The notes: generated from the letters alone by a model not told the origin. A DNA stretch of 64,000 nt from Stichopus chloronotus (GCA_021234535.1 CM037835.1:682001-746000); one strand, 5' to 3'. Positions 12,946 to 25,690 are shown, counted from the first letter of the stretch. Program-made: numbers and translations.

Positions 12946-14205
12946 GCCAACGTTTTCAGCTTTTCTTGCCATTAAACATGGAGGGCTTGCACTGTGACAC
13001 CATGTAAGTGATGAAAAATGTACGGCATTTAATAATGTGTAATGCTTCCATATGTTCTCGTGGTAACCATGTGATCACGAGTGTTTTATTCAACTTCACA
13101 ATATTGTCATCATCGAATTATCTTCGGACTGAGTACACTCGGCCTTTTCATAAGCATACATTCAGTTCTTCATCAGTGCCATGTAGGCCATAGAAAGGGT
13201 AACAAAAATATCAGATACGTTTGTTTTATACATATTCCAAAAATTCTTTCATGGCTATACCAATTGTAATAAACTGATTTGCCTGTAATGACACTGTTAT
13301 GAGCTACAGTGAAACATTAAGTCTAACGAGCGCTGTCATCAGTACACCAGCTTGTGGTAAACTCTATTTCTATTTATCATGATGATGCTGTGACTCCTTA
13401 CTCTCTCTCTCTCTCTCTCTGAAACTAACGCTGGACTCGTGATAATTTTTATTGACAGAGGCTGCTATGTTATTCACTTGAGAAATAAAAAACCTCTTTA
13501 TAAATTCTTTCATCAAATAGAAAATATGGAATTCGAAATAGCTCACTAAGGTGACTTAATGTGCGCACAAGCAAAGGGTAAGAGAGAGAACATATTATTG
13601 CATTTAATGGTCCGTACTGCTTTCAAATGATGATGCAGCAAGGGAGATTATTTGTTGTAGTTACGAAATACTTTCTTGCAGTCAGTCTGCTAATAAACGG
13701 CTTCGTTCAACAAAAAGGACAAAGCCAATGGCAGAGACTAATTTCATATGGAGTTATTATATTTGTTGAAGTTCTTTCGTCAGGCAAGAGTAGTATATTG
13801 AGTTTGGTGTCTCCAGGGCTTTACTAGCCTCAACTGAGCAGGATGAAGTTAGCCGCATCTTCGAGAAGTCTCTTATAATCATTGACTAAATCAACGTCAG
13901 TTCAACAAATCACGTTATTGTTTGAATCAAGATGTAAGCTTGCAATGAATCATGAACGACTGAGACATTTGATTACAGTTACGGTTAGAAGAATACAAGA
14001 GAAAAATAATGGAAAATTCTATAACTTTGAGAGGTAATTTATATTGACAAATACTAGATCAAGCTTTGATAATCGCACGTCACCGTTGGTGGCAAGGAAT
14101 ATAGTTTGTTTGGAACATTTACTTTCATAATGCAGAACATATTTCCTTTCAAGCTTTTTTTTACTACACATCATGAAAAAGTGTTCTCACTTTACCTTTA
14201 GATTA
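12946..14205. other. Unassigned sequence with a short CT microsatellite
   Basis: (CT)10 lies at 13401-13420. No supported gene. Confidence 0.55.
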
Positions 14206-14530
14206 TTGCAAATATGGTTCTGGACAGTCATGTATAATCATTATAATACGGACCAAGGACTGATGTTTAATTATTGTAAACAAGGTACAGGACAGCGAGG
14301 TAAAATTATTGCAGTCAGAGTCCAGGAGTGATGTACCATTATTTGTAATCAAGGCTCATGATAGGAATGTATGATTATCCCAATCAGTGTTCAGGATAGC
14401 CAAGTATAATTTTTGTAATTCAGCCCGAGAAAAGGGATACACAATTATTGCAATCAAAGTTCAGAACAGCGATGTATAATTATTGTAATCAGTGTTCAGG
14501 AAAATAATGTATAGCTATTATAAGTAGGGT
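14206..14530. repeat. Degenerate tandem array, unit about 40-45 bp
   Basis: Repeats built from GTATAATTATTGTAATCA and GTTCAGGACAGCGATGT words occur about seven times. Isolated related words reappear near 15405-15450. Confidence 0.75.
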
Positions 14531-17420
14531 TCATTCATTTCTCACTTACTGCTTTTTTTATCATGTCCCCACAATTACAAATCAGAGGTACAGTATAAAA
14601 AGGAGACAGGATACCAGAACGAACAACCTATGAAGTGAGGGGAAACAAATGTCAAACAGGGAGAAAAGCTAAAGAAGGCTAATAAAAGGGGAAGAAAGTA
14701 AATACACAGATAAGATAATATTCGGGGCGGATATGTGAGTTAAGAGGAAGCTAGTATTTCCCCACTAGGTGACCTTTGACATGATTTGTAAAAGATGAAA
14801 ACAAAGAAATTTTTCTAATGTCGGTTGGAAATTGGTACCATAATTTACAACAGAACTTAAGAAAACAACTACCTCTATGCCATACGTAGAGTTAGACCGA
14901 AGGACGTGGAAAAAAATAATTCCTTCTGGCACACATGGATAAAGTCAAAGTCTGCCTAGGGTGGACAATATTACTAAATACATTGGGAGAATGTTGTGAA
15001 CATACTTGTAAGTAAAACTGTATACTTTCAAGATATGATTATCGCTGATCTGAAGGTTTCCTAGGACATTATGGAGCACAATAGTTGAAAAACGCGTATA
15101 TATGAATATTATCGTCTTTAATATTCTATTTTGTTAAACTTGCAACGGTCTAGAGGGAAATATTTGTCATACGGTAAATTTCAATACCATAGGCAATGAT
15201 AAACAAGAGAGAAATATAGCTGAAGCAAAACCGGGTGAGGAACGGCAGGACAAAGACAGTAGAAGATACCAGCATATTTGACAAGATTATGTTATCAATG
15301 TTAGGCTTGAAAAACAGCTTGCAGGTGTTTGGCACAATCGGCTTTGCTAACCCGATTTCAACTCTACATGAAAAAAAGTTCATAATAGTTTTATATAGTA
15401 ATTGTTGTTCAAGACAATGAAGTATAATTACATTAATCAGTATTCAGGCGACCAATTCATATGCCATGTATGCTTTGTTTTTGCAGTAAGATCAATTAAC
15501 TGAAATGAAATATTCACTCAGCATGTTTATGTCATATTTGTAAAATATAGTAATCCCTCTATAAGCGTAATCATATTGTTGATAATTGACTGAAATCTGG
15601 TGTACCGCAGTGATCTCGGTACATTCCTTTGGTGGCTCCCAACCTTTTGAACTCCCAGTGTGCACCATTTCTCATGCTATCTCCTTACACCCCTGTACCC
15701 ACCATAAGAAAAAGTAAGAACCAACGCTGATGTATTGTCATGAATATTTTAACATCTTGCATGTATATGTGTTATGAATGAAGTCTCACATACCCTAAGA
15801 TGTTTCCCAACTTCACCCACTTTTGATTCATTGGATAGCTCTGGTTTCGTCTTGGAGCTACCCTCTGTTGTTGTTCGCTGGTACTCCAAGATGCATTATA
15901 GTATCCCCTGATTGAGTACCAATGTGCAGCGTTGAGCAAAAAAATAAAAACAACAACATAGGAGGATATTGAGATCAACTCCCTTCAGTGAAGGAAGTAA
16001 TCTTTTTTCTTTCTTTTTTTTGTTTGTTGTTGTTTCATAATATTCTGAGCAAAATGTTAACTTCACGTTGATAAGATAGGATCGCAAATAGGTTAAAGTG
16101 GCAAATTGTTACCCGGACAGTACAGGAGGTCGCAGGTGCAATTGTCAAGAGGGCCACAGGCTGCACACTGCTTTAGTGTAAGATCAGTATGTAGCTTTTA
16201 CTACGCTGGATTCAATTTAGTATTCCATTGCTTTGAACATTTCCTTTAGAGTACGTAAATGAGACGGATTTGACCGTACAATTTATTAAGGTTTTACGTA
16301 TAAAACAATGGACTTCTCAGTTTTATGCCATGCATACTATTGAGAAAATCCTCGTGTACTCGAGGTGTGTGTTATAAGAGTGCTGCATGTACATGCGTGT
16401 TGATTTTCTTGGTTAGCCTACACAGATCATTGTGAAGCAATTGTTAATAGTGAACTATTTGCAAAGAGAACTATGAACTGTATTTGGTCTACAGTATACC
16501 TTGATTCCACAATATTTATCAAGGTATTTTAAGATTGTTCAATGAAGTTTCTTAACATGTGAACTTGCAGCACTGACCGAATACGGGCGGTAATCCTTAT
16601 CACGTATTTCGTCTGCGTATTAATTTGTTCTTTTTAGTCTCTTCTCCTTTCAATTTCCAATGTTACGTATAAGTAAATGCTGGCACACGAACTAAAATCG
16701 GCAATTTCAGGTTTCTCCTAGGGCAAAAACTAATTAAATTCTTAGAAACGTGCATAATTTTTGTTCCTTGGAAGTTGGTTGATTTTACGGTAAGACACGA
16801 ACAGCATAGCGTCTGTGAATGCTAACGAGTGATTAATTATCACTGCTATATGCAGGTATTTTAACAAAAAGTGAAGGGAAAAATTTGCTATATTTATCTA
16901 TTCAATTAAAGCATGTTATACCTTTGAATAATGCAAACAAAATGTTAAAAATACTACTGCATTTTATCCATTGGGCATACTAGCAAAAATAAACTAAGCA
17001 GAACTTCCGTTTCAAGAAAGTTACCTGCCTTGACACAGCCTACTAACAGAAGACTCAGAAGGTTAGTCAAATTTTGCAGTTTCGGTTGTGACTATCAAAC
17101 CATACTGTCACTACATTAAATTTAAAATTGTTTAAGGAACCAAAGCATCCCCTATTGAAACGTTTAGTTACGTATACTTGTTTGCTTATGTTTATGTCTA
17201 TAAAGTGTGTTTAAAAGTGTTCATATACTTCCCTGTTCGTTTTAGCTGTGGGGCAAATCCCAGGGGTGCAAGCTGTCTTTGCTCCTCAAGTGAAAAAGTG
17301 GGGGAGGGTCAAACCCTAATCCCTCCCCCAAAAATGTGCATAACAATACGCAGTTGTTTCGTTGCATGGTCACTTTTGACATCGGTTTGATAACACATGA
17401 CCACAATGAAATAATAGGCT
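14531..17420. other. Unassigned sequence
   Basis: No gene. At 15630-15655 GGTGGCTCCCAACCTTTTG resembles the terminus of hAT-type elements, but I find no matching opposite end. Bases 17245-17335 contain short GGGGAGGG/CCCTCCCCC inverted words. Confidence 0.5.
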
Positions 17421-18163
17421 ATACAGGCCCGTAGCCAGTCAATGTGGAGAGGTGGGTTTTTTTTTTCAAGATGGTGACCTTTTACCAAATAAGGAAGCCA
17501 CTGGCGCGTGCCGTAAGCATGCAGTTGCTAGGGGTCCGGGGCATGCGTCCCCGGAAAATTTTGAAATCTGCAGATCTCCTGCAATCTGGAGCATTTAGAA
17601 GACTTTTGAACACAACAGAAGTCCTTTTTCCCCAGGAATTCCACACAGTACACCACTTTTTGAGAACAAAAATCGTACATGTAATCTGGTAGAAGAATAA
17701 CCTACATGTATTGTCAGACTGTCTGGCTTCAGATTATACTGATTTTGACATAAACCTTCTAGGGTGGATCTTCGAGAATATTTCCACCACATCTCATCAA
17801 GGTCTACACTCATGTCATAATGAGTGTGAATCAGTGCGAGGGATGCAGGGGCGTAGCCAGGAATATGCCAAGGTTGGTGGGGTGGGGGTGGGAACTCGTA
17901 ATAAGACTAAGCGGAGCGCCGCCATTGGTTAGCCCTGAGCGTACAAGAAAGTTTTGAGTTCTACATACCCCCAGATGGCCGGAAACAGCCCTTCCTAAGT
18001 CTTTTCAACTGCATGAACCCAGCCTTGAAATACAGATCTCATGTCTGCAATTTTTCAATTACTAAGAAAACAATTAGTCTGCGAAAAATGCCGAGATGAG
18101 CATTCAAAGAAACGTTTGGCTCTACAACCACTCACATAGTAGAAGACGACCCTCCCTGGGTGT

Positions 18164-18165
<2 letters not shown>
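17421..18165. repeat. Cluster of GTAGCC-type dispersed repeats (left part)
   Basis: CCCGTAGCCAG at 17430 and GGGGCGTAGCCAGGAAT at 17850 start repeat segments followed by G/T-rich runs. Between them, TCCGGGGCATGCGTCCCCGGA (17534-17554) is a hairpin followed by AAAATTTTGAAAT. These features look like dispersed non-autonomous repeats. The exact element boundaries are not visible. Confidence 0.6.
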
Positions 18166-18167
<2 letters not shown>

Positions 18168-18195
<28 letters not shown>

Positions 18196-18283
18196 CATAC
18201 ATACATACATACATACATACATACATACATACATACATACATACATACATACATACATACATACATACATACATACATACATG
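18168..18283. repeat. (CATA)n microsatellite, about 29 units
   Basis: A nearly perfect tetranucleotide tract of about 116 bp. The open frames across it (18055-18435 minus, 18096-18332 plus) are low-complexity artefacts. Confidence 0.97.
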
Positions 18284-19040
18284 CTCCCAACCCTGCATCC
18301 CACCTCTGCCTTGGCAACATCACTTAGCATAGCATTACCATTTGTTTGGGGGGAGAGCATCCAATAAAAATGGGCCGAGAATGCGCATCTATAAAAACAT
18401 GGTAGACCTGCCGCATAAATTGAGGGAATTACCATGGAGCGATATTGCGGGGAAAAAGCGAAAATGAGATCAAGGAAGGTCGCCCTGTTCGCCCTCCTTT
18501 CCCTGGTTATGCCTATGCGCCTGGGTATTCCTGGCGAAGTCCTAAAAAAAATACCACAATATGGCTAAGGGGGTGGGGGCGGTCGCTTCCTTCGCCCTCT
18601 CGCTGGCTACGCGCCTGGGTGGATGACAGAAGTGTGTCCCGGGCTTTATATTGTATCTAGTTCAATGATATCCACGGCCACAATGGTATAACCATGCATG
18701 CGCGTTTTTGAGCTTATTATCTCATCACCCATTGTGGTCAGTTTGGGCCTGTATAAATGTTATGACATAAGTGGAAAGGTTTTATCTTCTTGCTAAAAGT
18801 GAACGGAAATTCGGCCTTAATATGTCAAGATAAATAATATTTCATAGCTGACCCTTCAAACACAGGGCTGGAAAAATGGGGTCGTTCGAACGCTCCGACC
18901 CCCCCCCCCCTCCTGGCTACGTACGGGCTTGCTATAACTGACATAGTTTGGAATGTCTGTTGACCAAGGCCGTATGGAATATCATCTGAGGCTGAACCCC
19001 TACGCAGACGAATCACTTTTCAGTCAAAAACACTTAAGAC
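18284..19040. repeat. Cluster of GTAGCC-type dispersed repeats (right part)
   Basis: GGCTACGCGCCTGGGTGG (18605), CCTGGTTATGCCTATGCG (18500) and CTGGCTACGTACGGG (18912), plus a C12 run at 18899-18910, show that several overlapping or nested repeat copies lie in both orientations. No coding content. Confidence 0.6.
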
Positions 19041-19143
19041 ATGTTTTAGTTATACTTTCCTGAACTACACCAGAGCAGCCTATCTCTGCGTTTTGTGCGG
19101 CGGTTGAGTAAGGGAGCCCTACCTACAGTAACACTACAATAAT

Positions 19144-20210
19144 ATGAATGCTTACTATTCCGAAGCTGTAACTGTTATTGGTGCGTATGTAGCAGAAACA
19201 ACAGCTACAACAAGGCAGATAAAGCTTAGTAAAGGCCTGTCAGTAACCTCTGATATAAAAGTTGGTGTGCCACAGGGAGGACTTCTATCTGCAATACTAT
19301 TTACTATTCATACAGATGCAATAAAGTCCAATGAATTTATCATAGATGTACAGTATGCTGCTGATACTGCGTTGACGAGCAAAATGTCAAAGAATACGGT
19401 CAACATAGATCAAGCAAACTATCAATAGGCGGTGGATGATGTTGTTTCTATTTGTAACATAAAGAATTTACTACTTAATTCCAAGAAATCAAAAGAGATG
19501 TGCTTTTCAAATACAAACATTAAACATGATGGGTTGTTATTGTCAAAATCTGCCAATGTGAAAATACAGGTATCTGATGTTGCACGTACTTCTAAACTCA
19601 AATATCTTGGGCTATTCATTGATGACAGATGTACTTTTTCTATACATATTTCTAATGCTATGAGCAAAGTATATCATCTTGTCTCCAGTCTTGCATATGT
19701 TATTTCCTTTTTAAAAGAAATGCCAAAGAAAGTGTTTTTAAGTCCTTTATTCTTCCCCATCTCATATATGATGTGCCACTTTGGTACCATTTCATTTTGC
19801 AAAAAGACAAAGATAAAATTTCCAAGTTTTTAAAATACACTTCGAAAATAATGCAATTAAACTTTGATAAGCTCAAAGGAACTTTGAATGCATCTGCTAG
19901 GGCTGAGTTTATAAAATTGGCTGGAAACATTAATCATGATCGGCAACACCCCTTGTATTCTTTTCTAGTAAGCCTACATGTGCAATCAGGCAGACAGCTG
20001 AGAAACCCCAACATCTTGTCAAAGTGCAGAATACAGTTGTTTAAGAATTCTTTTGTACATGAGGCTGCATTATTTATTCAATTGGAAATTTTAGATGACT
20101 TACTATAGGTTTACCTTTCTTATCTTATTTCTTTCATTGTATTTCTTTTGTTTTACTCCTATTTATAAACGTTTTAATATTTATACTGGAATTAAACGAA
20201 TGAAATGAAA
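19144..20210 (+). pseudogene. 5'-truncated LINE, partial reverse transcriptase with tail
   Basis: The frame from 19144 reads VGVPQGGLLSAILFTIHTDAI, the RT fingers/palm block, then QYAADTA where an active RT has a Y/F-ADD box. One catalytic aspartate is thus replaced. An in-frame stop (19426-19428) is followed by LKYLGLFIDDRCTFSIHI, another family signature. A frameshift near 19725-19745 leads into LPHLIYDVPLWYHF and LKYTSKIM, then a C-terminus ending at 20106. The tail GAATGAAATGAAATG at 20197-20211 fits a CR1/Jockey-like element. The 5' end is missing and the copy is inactive. Confidence 0.85.
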
Positions 20211-20706
20211 TGGACCACACCCATTTGGGCTTCGTTCTTAAGTTCGCTGTTCACGCTACGCCTGGACAGTCAAATTCACCCTTACACCATATACCTCAAA
20301 CAGAGCTTTGCGCCCGTGCTAGTAAGTCTGCTCATAATTTTGTAAAGTGAGTATTTGTATATCCATTCATCTTTTTTTGTCTTGTATGTATGTGAGATTA
20401 ATGAGGCATTTTAGAATGTTTAAATGTTAATAGTAACACCAGTGCACCAAACAAACTATAGATTTAACAGCAGTCATATATCAGTTCATGTTCTTTCTAG
20501 TCTATTATTTTTTAATGTGAGGGTGCTCATTTTAGTACATGTTACTGACTAATTGATATGTTCAATACATTTACTGTGTGTACTACTACATGACTTGTAA
20601 CTAACAGTCTCATAACCATCCTTAGATCTGTACTCGTTTTACTCCCTAACGTAAGCTTAAAGAAGTGTTCGTAGCTATCCTTGTTGGTTAGGCTAGGGCA
20701 TCATAA
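20211..20706. other. Unassigned sequence
   Basis: Follows the LINE tail; no feature recognised. Confidence 0.5.
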
Positions 20707-21075
20707 CTAGCTGAAATTTAAGTTGTACTGGCAATCGCTTGGTCATCTACTTTTGTTCTTTGTCAGTGTTTCAGGGAAGAAAAAGTAGAGGAAAAGGTCA
20801 CTTGTCACAAAATGTGAAAGAGAACTATGCACTCATCTTCCAATCATTTGAATATGAAATTTGTCTCGACATTTTGGCCCTACAAAATTCAAAGTGTCTA
20901 AGAAAGCATAGCAGTCAATCACAGTTACTTGAAATCAAGCAGAACAATGGGAATAAATCAGAATATTCATTTATGCAAAAATGGGCTTAAACATTTTTTT
21001 TTGTTTTTGTAGTGGCTGTAATATATTCCACGGAATAAGAGTTTCACTGACAAATTTTCCACTCATATTCCAGCT
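20707..21075. mobile_element. TTAA-type MITE, copy 1 of the AGCTGGAATATGA family
   Basis: About 370 bp, clearly homologous to 49648-50017, sharing words such as GTGTTTCAG(G/A)GAAGA, GGCCCTACAAAATTCA and CTTGAAATCAA. The right end is TCATATTCCAGCT followed by TTAA (21076-21079). The left end (CTAGCTGAAATTTAAG) is eroded. No open frame of note apart from an 83-codon one that is not conserved in the other copy. Confidence 0.75.
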
Positions 21076-22429
21076 TTAAAACTGTAAGCGTTTCCATATC
21101 TTAAAACGTGTTCCTTCTGCAGTTCACTGTCACAGTGGGTTTGTATCATGTATCGTATATCGTATGTAATCGTTTAGACAGTTGAAATATTCAGAAATTT
21201 TCGGCGCACTGGAACGATTATGTGAAGTGATTGCTTGTACTTTGCAGAGCAACGTACCTTAAACTCCTTAAATATCTTCCACGTAAGCCAATGATGACGT
21301 AAACAGTAAATAAAAGTGCAGTATATTTTATATTCAGGTCAGGCTTACGCAGATGTAAACATGCATTTGAAAACCGTAAAATGAACTTGTCAGAAAAGTT
21401 ATTGTCCGATTTTACACAGATGTAATGAAATAAAAGGCTGTATTTTGCTGCGATAGGATATCTACGTAATGAATACCTATCACTAGTCACATCTGCATGA
21501 TCAAAGACCATAGAGGTGTGTATATCCTATTCAGTTACATGTTAATGAATATTTCACAAATGCAACATCCAACAAAGATGATGACTATATAGTGTTGTGT
21601 ATCTATTCAGTGACATCATGTAACCCTAATAAATGATTCATGAGCCACATCTGGTCACTTGCAGAGATCATGGGCATGTTTGTGATCTGCAAATACATCG
21701 TCCGATTATGACCACATTAGTAATCGCATCACGTGACTCTATATCGTGAAGCTATGACTCTAATGAAAATGTAAAACTCACCACCACTGTAAAGGTTATG
21801 TGCATCTGATAGCTTCACCATACGTCTGTCAAAAGACCTTCATCAGTACGAAAGTATTTTCTTTACTTTCTTTGAATTGTGAGGGTAACAAACAGCTATC
21901 ACACGGAGACACTCTTGAGGGTTTAGACAAAGTTTGGAAACTCTATTTTTAGTTTCCTCGTGGGTACTTATCGAAAAGTGTTAAGGTTACCAATTGAAGT
22001 CAGGTCAAAATAAAATGGCTGACGGATTTATGTTTTCTTTTTCATGTACAATTATCAATTTCGTCACGTTTTGGTGCATTTTCTAGGGCGCTTTACGTCA
22101 TTTACAGTAAAAACAACTTTTAAGCATACTGAAATACTGTTAAAATAAGAGGAGATTCACCTTTACGGTTGTTCACTACCTCAAATCTGCAAATCTATAA
22201 TCAGAGGAGGACAGACTTTTGGAAGAAAATATAACCGTAACACAGACCATGCAAGAGCACTGGTATCACCAGACTATTTATGGATAGTTTTCTTGATCAT
22301 TTTAAAGTTCTGTTGCATCATAATCGTGGTGACACACATGCTATAACTCACTGAGCTTTTAAAAAGGTCCTGATAGGAATTACAAGTCGGTCATTATATT
22401 GGTGCCCACGCCTAGTTGATTGTTAATGA
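21076..22429. other. Unassigned sequence
   Basis: No gene. On the minus strand at 21805-21855 a short motif resembles the 3' hairpin of Penelope-like elements (see findings). Confidence 0.45.
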
Positions 22430-23500
22430 TGATTAACCTATTAAACAATATGAACTCAAAAGACGATCCTACAAACTAGGATTCTGAAAATAAATTATAG
22501 CATTCTACTAGCATTAAAGCATTGACTGCGAATACACTTTATGAACTATGTGATCTAGTCTGAAAGTGATGATAGCTTATACCAGTCAACTGCGATCAAA
22601 TAACTAGGATGTACTATTAAACTGATGATAAGTAGCACCAATATATGGTGCGTTCAAGCAAAGTAGGATGTATTAATGCTGATGATAGCTAATATTTATG
22701 GACTGCGATCAGAAAAAATGATGATTGCTAGCATCAGTGTACTGGGATCGAAAAGGAGATATTATTAAACTTATGGTTGCTAACATTAATGAAATGCGAT
22801 CAAAGTAACTAGGATGTATTGTTTAAAGGTGAAATCAGGGTTTGACTGAGAAAATTCACCTTTAGTTGATTTTTCTTTCTGAACTGATTGTTCACCGAAA
22901 TATAGAGACGTTGGGGAGGTGTTTGAAGGTAGAAGAAACGGTAATTATTGCGTTAATTACTGTTGAATGAGAACTCGTAATATTTGTCGGGGAAAAAAAT
23001 AAACGTTCATGTACAAGACAACACAGCCTCCTGTATACGATTATACCGAATTTGACTAGTGTCTCGAAATTGTCCACATGTTTTGAGATAATCTTGATCA
23101 TATTTGTTAGTTATAACTCATTGTGCGATACCGGTGGGGAATTGTAATGAAACAAATTGTGAAAATAAACCCTGATTTCCCCTTTAACTAATAGTATCTA
23201 ACATCAATAAACCGTGATAAAAAAGTAGAAAGTATTATTAAACTGATGAATAACGTACATTAATGATCTACATTCAGAAAAACAAGGATATACTATCTAA
23301 CTGATGATAGCTAAGAATAATGAACTGCGATCAAAGAACAAGAATGTCTTGTTAAACCGATGAAGTGACAGAAAACAATGATGTATTATTCAAACCGATG
23401 ATAATCTGAACAGTTCAGTTGAGACATACCATCGGAAAAACTATGACCCAGTGTTAAAGTAATAATAGCTAACACCAACGAACAAAATACATAGAAAATA
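22430..23500. repeat. Degenerate tandem array, unit about 55-65 bp, split by a MITE
   Basis: Words AACTAGGATGTATTATTAAA, CTGATGATAGCTAA and AATGAACTGCGATCAAA recur in order about a dozen times on both sides of the element at 22827-23183. Units have diverged considerably. Confidence 0.8.
22827..23183. mobile_element. 357-bp TTAA-flanked MITE
   Basis: TTAA lies at 22823-22826 and 23184-23187. The ends are AGGTGAAATCAGGGTTT and, in reverse complement, AGGGGAAATCAGGGTTT: a 17-bp inverted repeat with one mismatch. No coding potential. It lies inside the tandem array, whose units contain a TTAA, so it is younger than the array. Confidence 0.88.
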
Positions 23501-24879
23501 GAGTAAATTCTGTTTAACAGATCGCATGGTTAAACTGCAGGGAGTACTATTATTTAGTTGGTATTCACTTTAGTACAACATTTGGCAGCGTTTTACCGTA
23601 GGCTATGACAGAGTATTTGACCTACCGCAAAGTCATGATTCTACGGTCTTTAGGTTTGCTATATACTAATCCACCGTTTGATTTGTTAATCTTGTTCCTT
23701 TGCCGAAGTCCGCAATCAAATTAGTCTCTCGCACGGAGCATTTAATGTTTCACTGCTTCCGGGACTCCCAGGAACTAACGAACTACGACAGTCGCTCTCA
23801 AATATTATCAACGTAAATCTTTGACTAGTCTTTTAATCTAATTTTAGCGACAAGGATTTTGCCTCATCCTGACGCGTTTAGTCGTAGCGAAGTTAACCAG
23901 GCATAAGGCGGCCTCTGACGAGACTAGTGAAGGACAACTTTCAAGTGGTTAAAGAAGTATGTTGAACTCGATAAAAGTTCAACCACGAATATCCGTCCTT
24001 GGGACTAAGAATAAAATTATGAATATTTCGACATTGCCAAAAAGTTGAAAATTTTACGGTTCTTAATAAAGGCATAAATTGTTTACAGTTTTTAAGAAAT
24101 GTCTTGCTTTTTTATCACAATTTGCTGCATAAAAATCATGACGCAATCAAGCACTTTAGTTGATTCTCTGCCAAAATCAGGAGTCTGCTGTGTAGATTTT
24201 CAGTATGATGAACCTTTTTATAGAAGAACAATGAACATGTTGGCATTACAACAGAACTATACTTTCCTTGTATTGTGTTTAATCAAATGGATTGTTTTGT
24301 ATTATGCCACGATGTGTATTTAAAATGTCATCGCTGATATTTTATGTAGTATGTTTATTTTTCATATTTTAGCGTGTCATATGTTGTATTTATTATGTTG
24401 TGTTCTTGTGCCTCATATTTCCAATGTTGTAGTCAATGTAAGTTTATGCCTTGTTTACTGTGCTTTATATCTTGTTTGTACATGTCGTATGTGATCGGCC
24501 CTTTGTTATCATGGAACGTGTTACATCATTTCGCATGGTCTTCTGCAGGCCTACGTTATGTTCATTGAGTTGTTGTACAGTATAGGCCTGTATGTCGTGC
24601 TGGGTGTGTTCTTTAGAGCTGGAGGTAGTTGCGTCATATGTCCTTTATTGTACTGTTCAAGATGTGATGATAATAATGTGTTGGTATCATAACGGATGGT
24701 ATATTTTATGTACCGAATTAGGCAATTTTTCCTGTGCTTATTTCTTTATTTTTAATGATCATTTTGCTATGTCATGTAGTGTCTTTAGTTTCACTGTATA
24801 TACTTAATGCGCTTAAATGCTATGTTTTGGTTTGTATGATGTGTATTAATACGTAGGGTTGAATACAATGACGTACGAT
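23501..24879. other. Unassigned sequence
   Basis: T-rich, with several short open frames at 24099-24807 (+) rich in Cys/Ser/Tyr/Phe that look like translated T/G-rich DNA. No feature supported. Confidence 0.5.
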
Positions 24880-25345
24880 AGCCACTGGGGAACATTTCGG
24901 AAAATAAATTTGGAAAGTAAATTTAGAAATTGGGGAAATAGCTAGAGATAAGAAATTGTGAGACATTTTCATGCATGAGTCATCTTTTCATGCAACATAT
25001 TTCCCGAGGTTCGGTGTGTCACTGCGGCCTTAGGTATGCTTGACTAGCATTCCACACAAATGTCCCCCCCCCCCCCTTGCAGCAACATGAGTATGTATGC
25101 GCGGGTCTCAGTGTATACTGAGACATCATCCATGGAACTATGATACAACTAACACTGGTAGACACTTTTTTTGTAACCTGAAACTAAAAAACCTATTGTA
25201 CTAAGAATTTCAAAACTGTGCACCGACTTATTACATTGCTATTCTGAATTAATCAGATAAGTTCTAATAGTGAATATTTCACCAAACATAAAAAACTGTA
25301 ATCATTACTTAAAACATAGGAATTCCTGAATACAAAGTTCTTAAA
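24880..25345. repeat. Dispersed repeat, copy A
   Basis: Shares TCACTGCGGC followed by a C run (C13 at 25062-25075), and then CTGTGCACC-ACTTATTACATT and a TAAAAAACT block, with copy B at 34270-35045. No inverted termini identified, so the class is unknown. Confidence 0.65.
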
Positions 25346-25369
25346 CATGATTTCCCAGGGCAACAGTCA

Positions 25370-25690
25370 GTGGTGTCGGTGTCGACACTGTTATCTACAC
25401 CATTTTCGACATCGTGTCGGTGTTGGTGTGGAAACACTCCTTTTTCGGTGATGGTGTCGGTGTCCGAAAAGCCATTATATGACCCGAACCCTCAGTATTC
25501 AGATTACTGTACCCTACTGTAGTCTAATGTTGCTAGAACGACTGCTATTGGAACTGGTGGTGGATGGTAGTGTCGGACCCTTCTGGTGTCGCTGTCGAAC
25601 TCCTATTTCCGGTACAGGTGTCAATATTGGTGTTGAATACTTCTGGTGTTGGTGTCAAATCTTTTCCGGTGTCGGACAGAACACTGGCGA
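25370..25690. repeat. Degenerate GGTGTC hexanucleotide repeat
   Basis: GGTGTCGGTGTCGACACTG, GGTGTCGGTGTTGGTGT and similar words recur throughout. The two open frames across it (25479-25758) are shadows of the repeat. Confidence 0.75.

Noticed and set aside
12147..12975. Long open frames (up to 236 codons) on both strands
   Set aside because: They run through a 27-bp minisatellite whose length is a multiple of three. The peptides are nine-residue repeats without signal, domain or splice support.
15630..15660. hAT-like terminus GGTGGCTCCCAACCTTTTG
   Set aside because: No matching inverted end or 8-bp duplication found nearby.
18055..18435. Open frames across the CATA tract
   Set aside because: Translation of a tetranucleotide microsatellite (Tyr-Val-Cys-Met or Thr-Tyr-Ile-His repeats).
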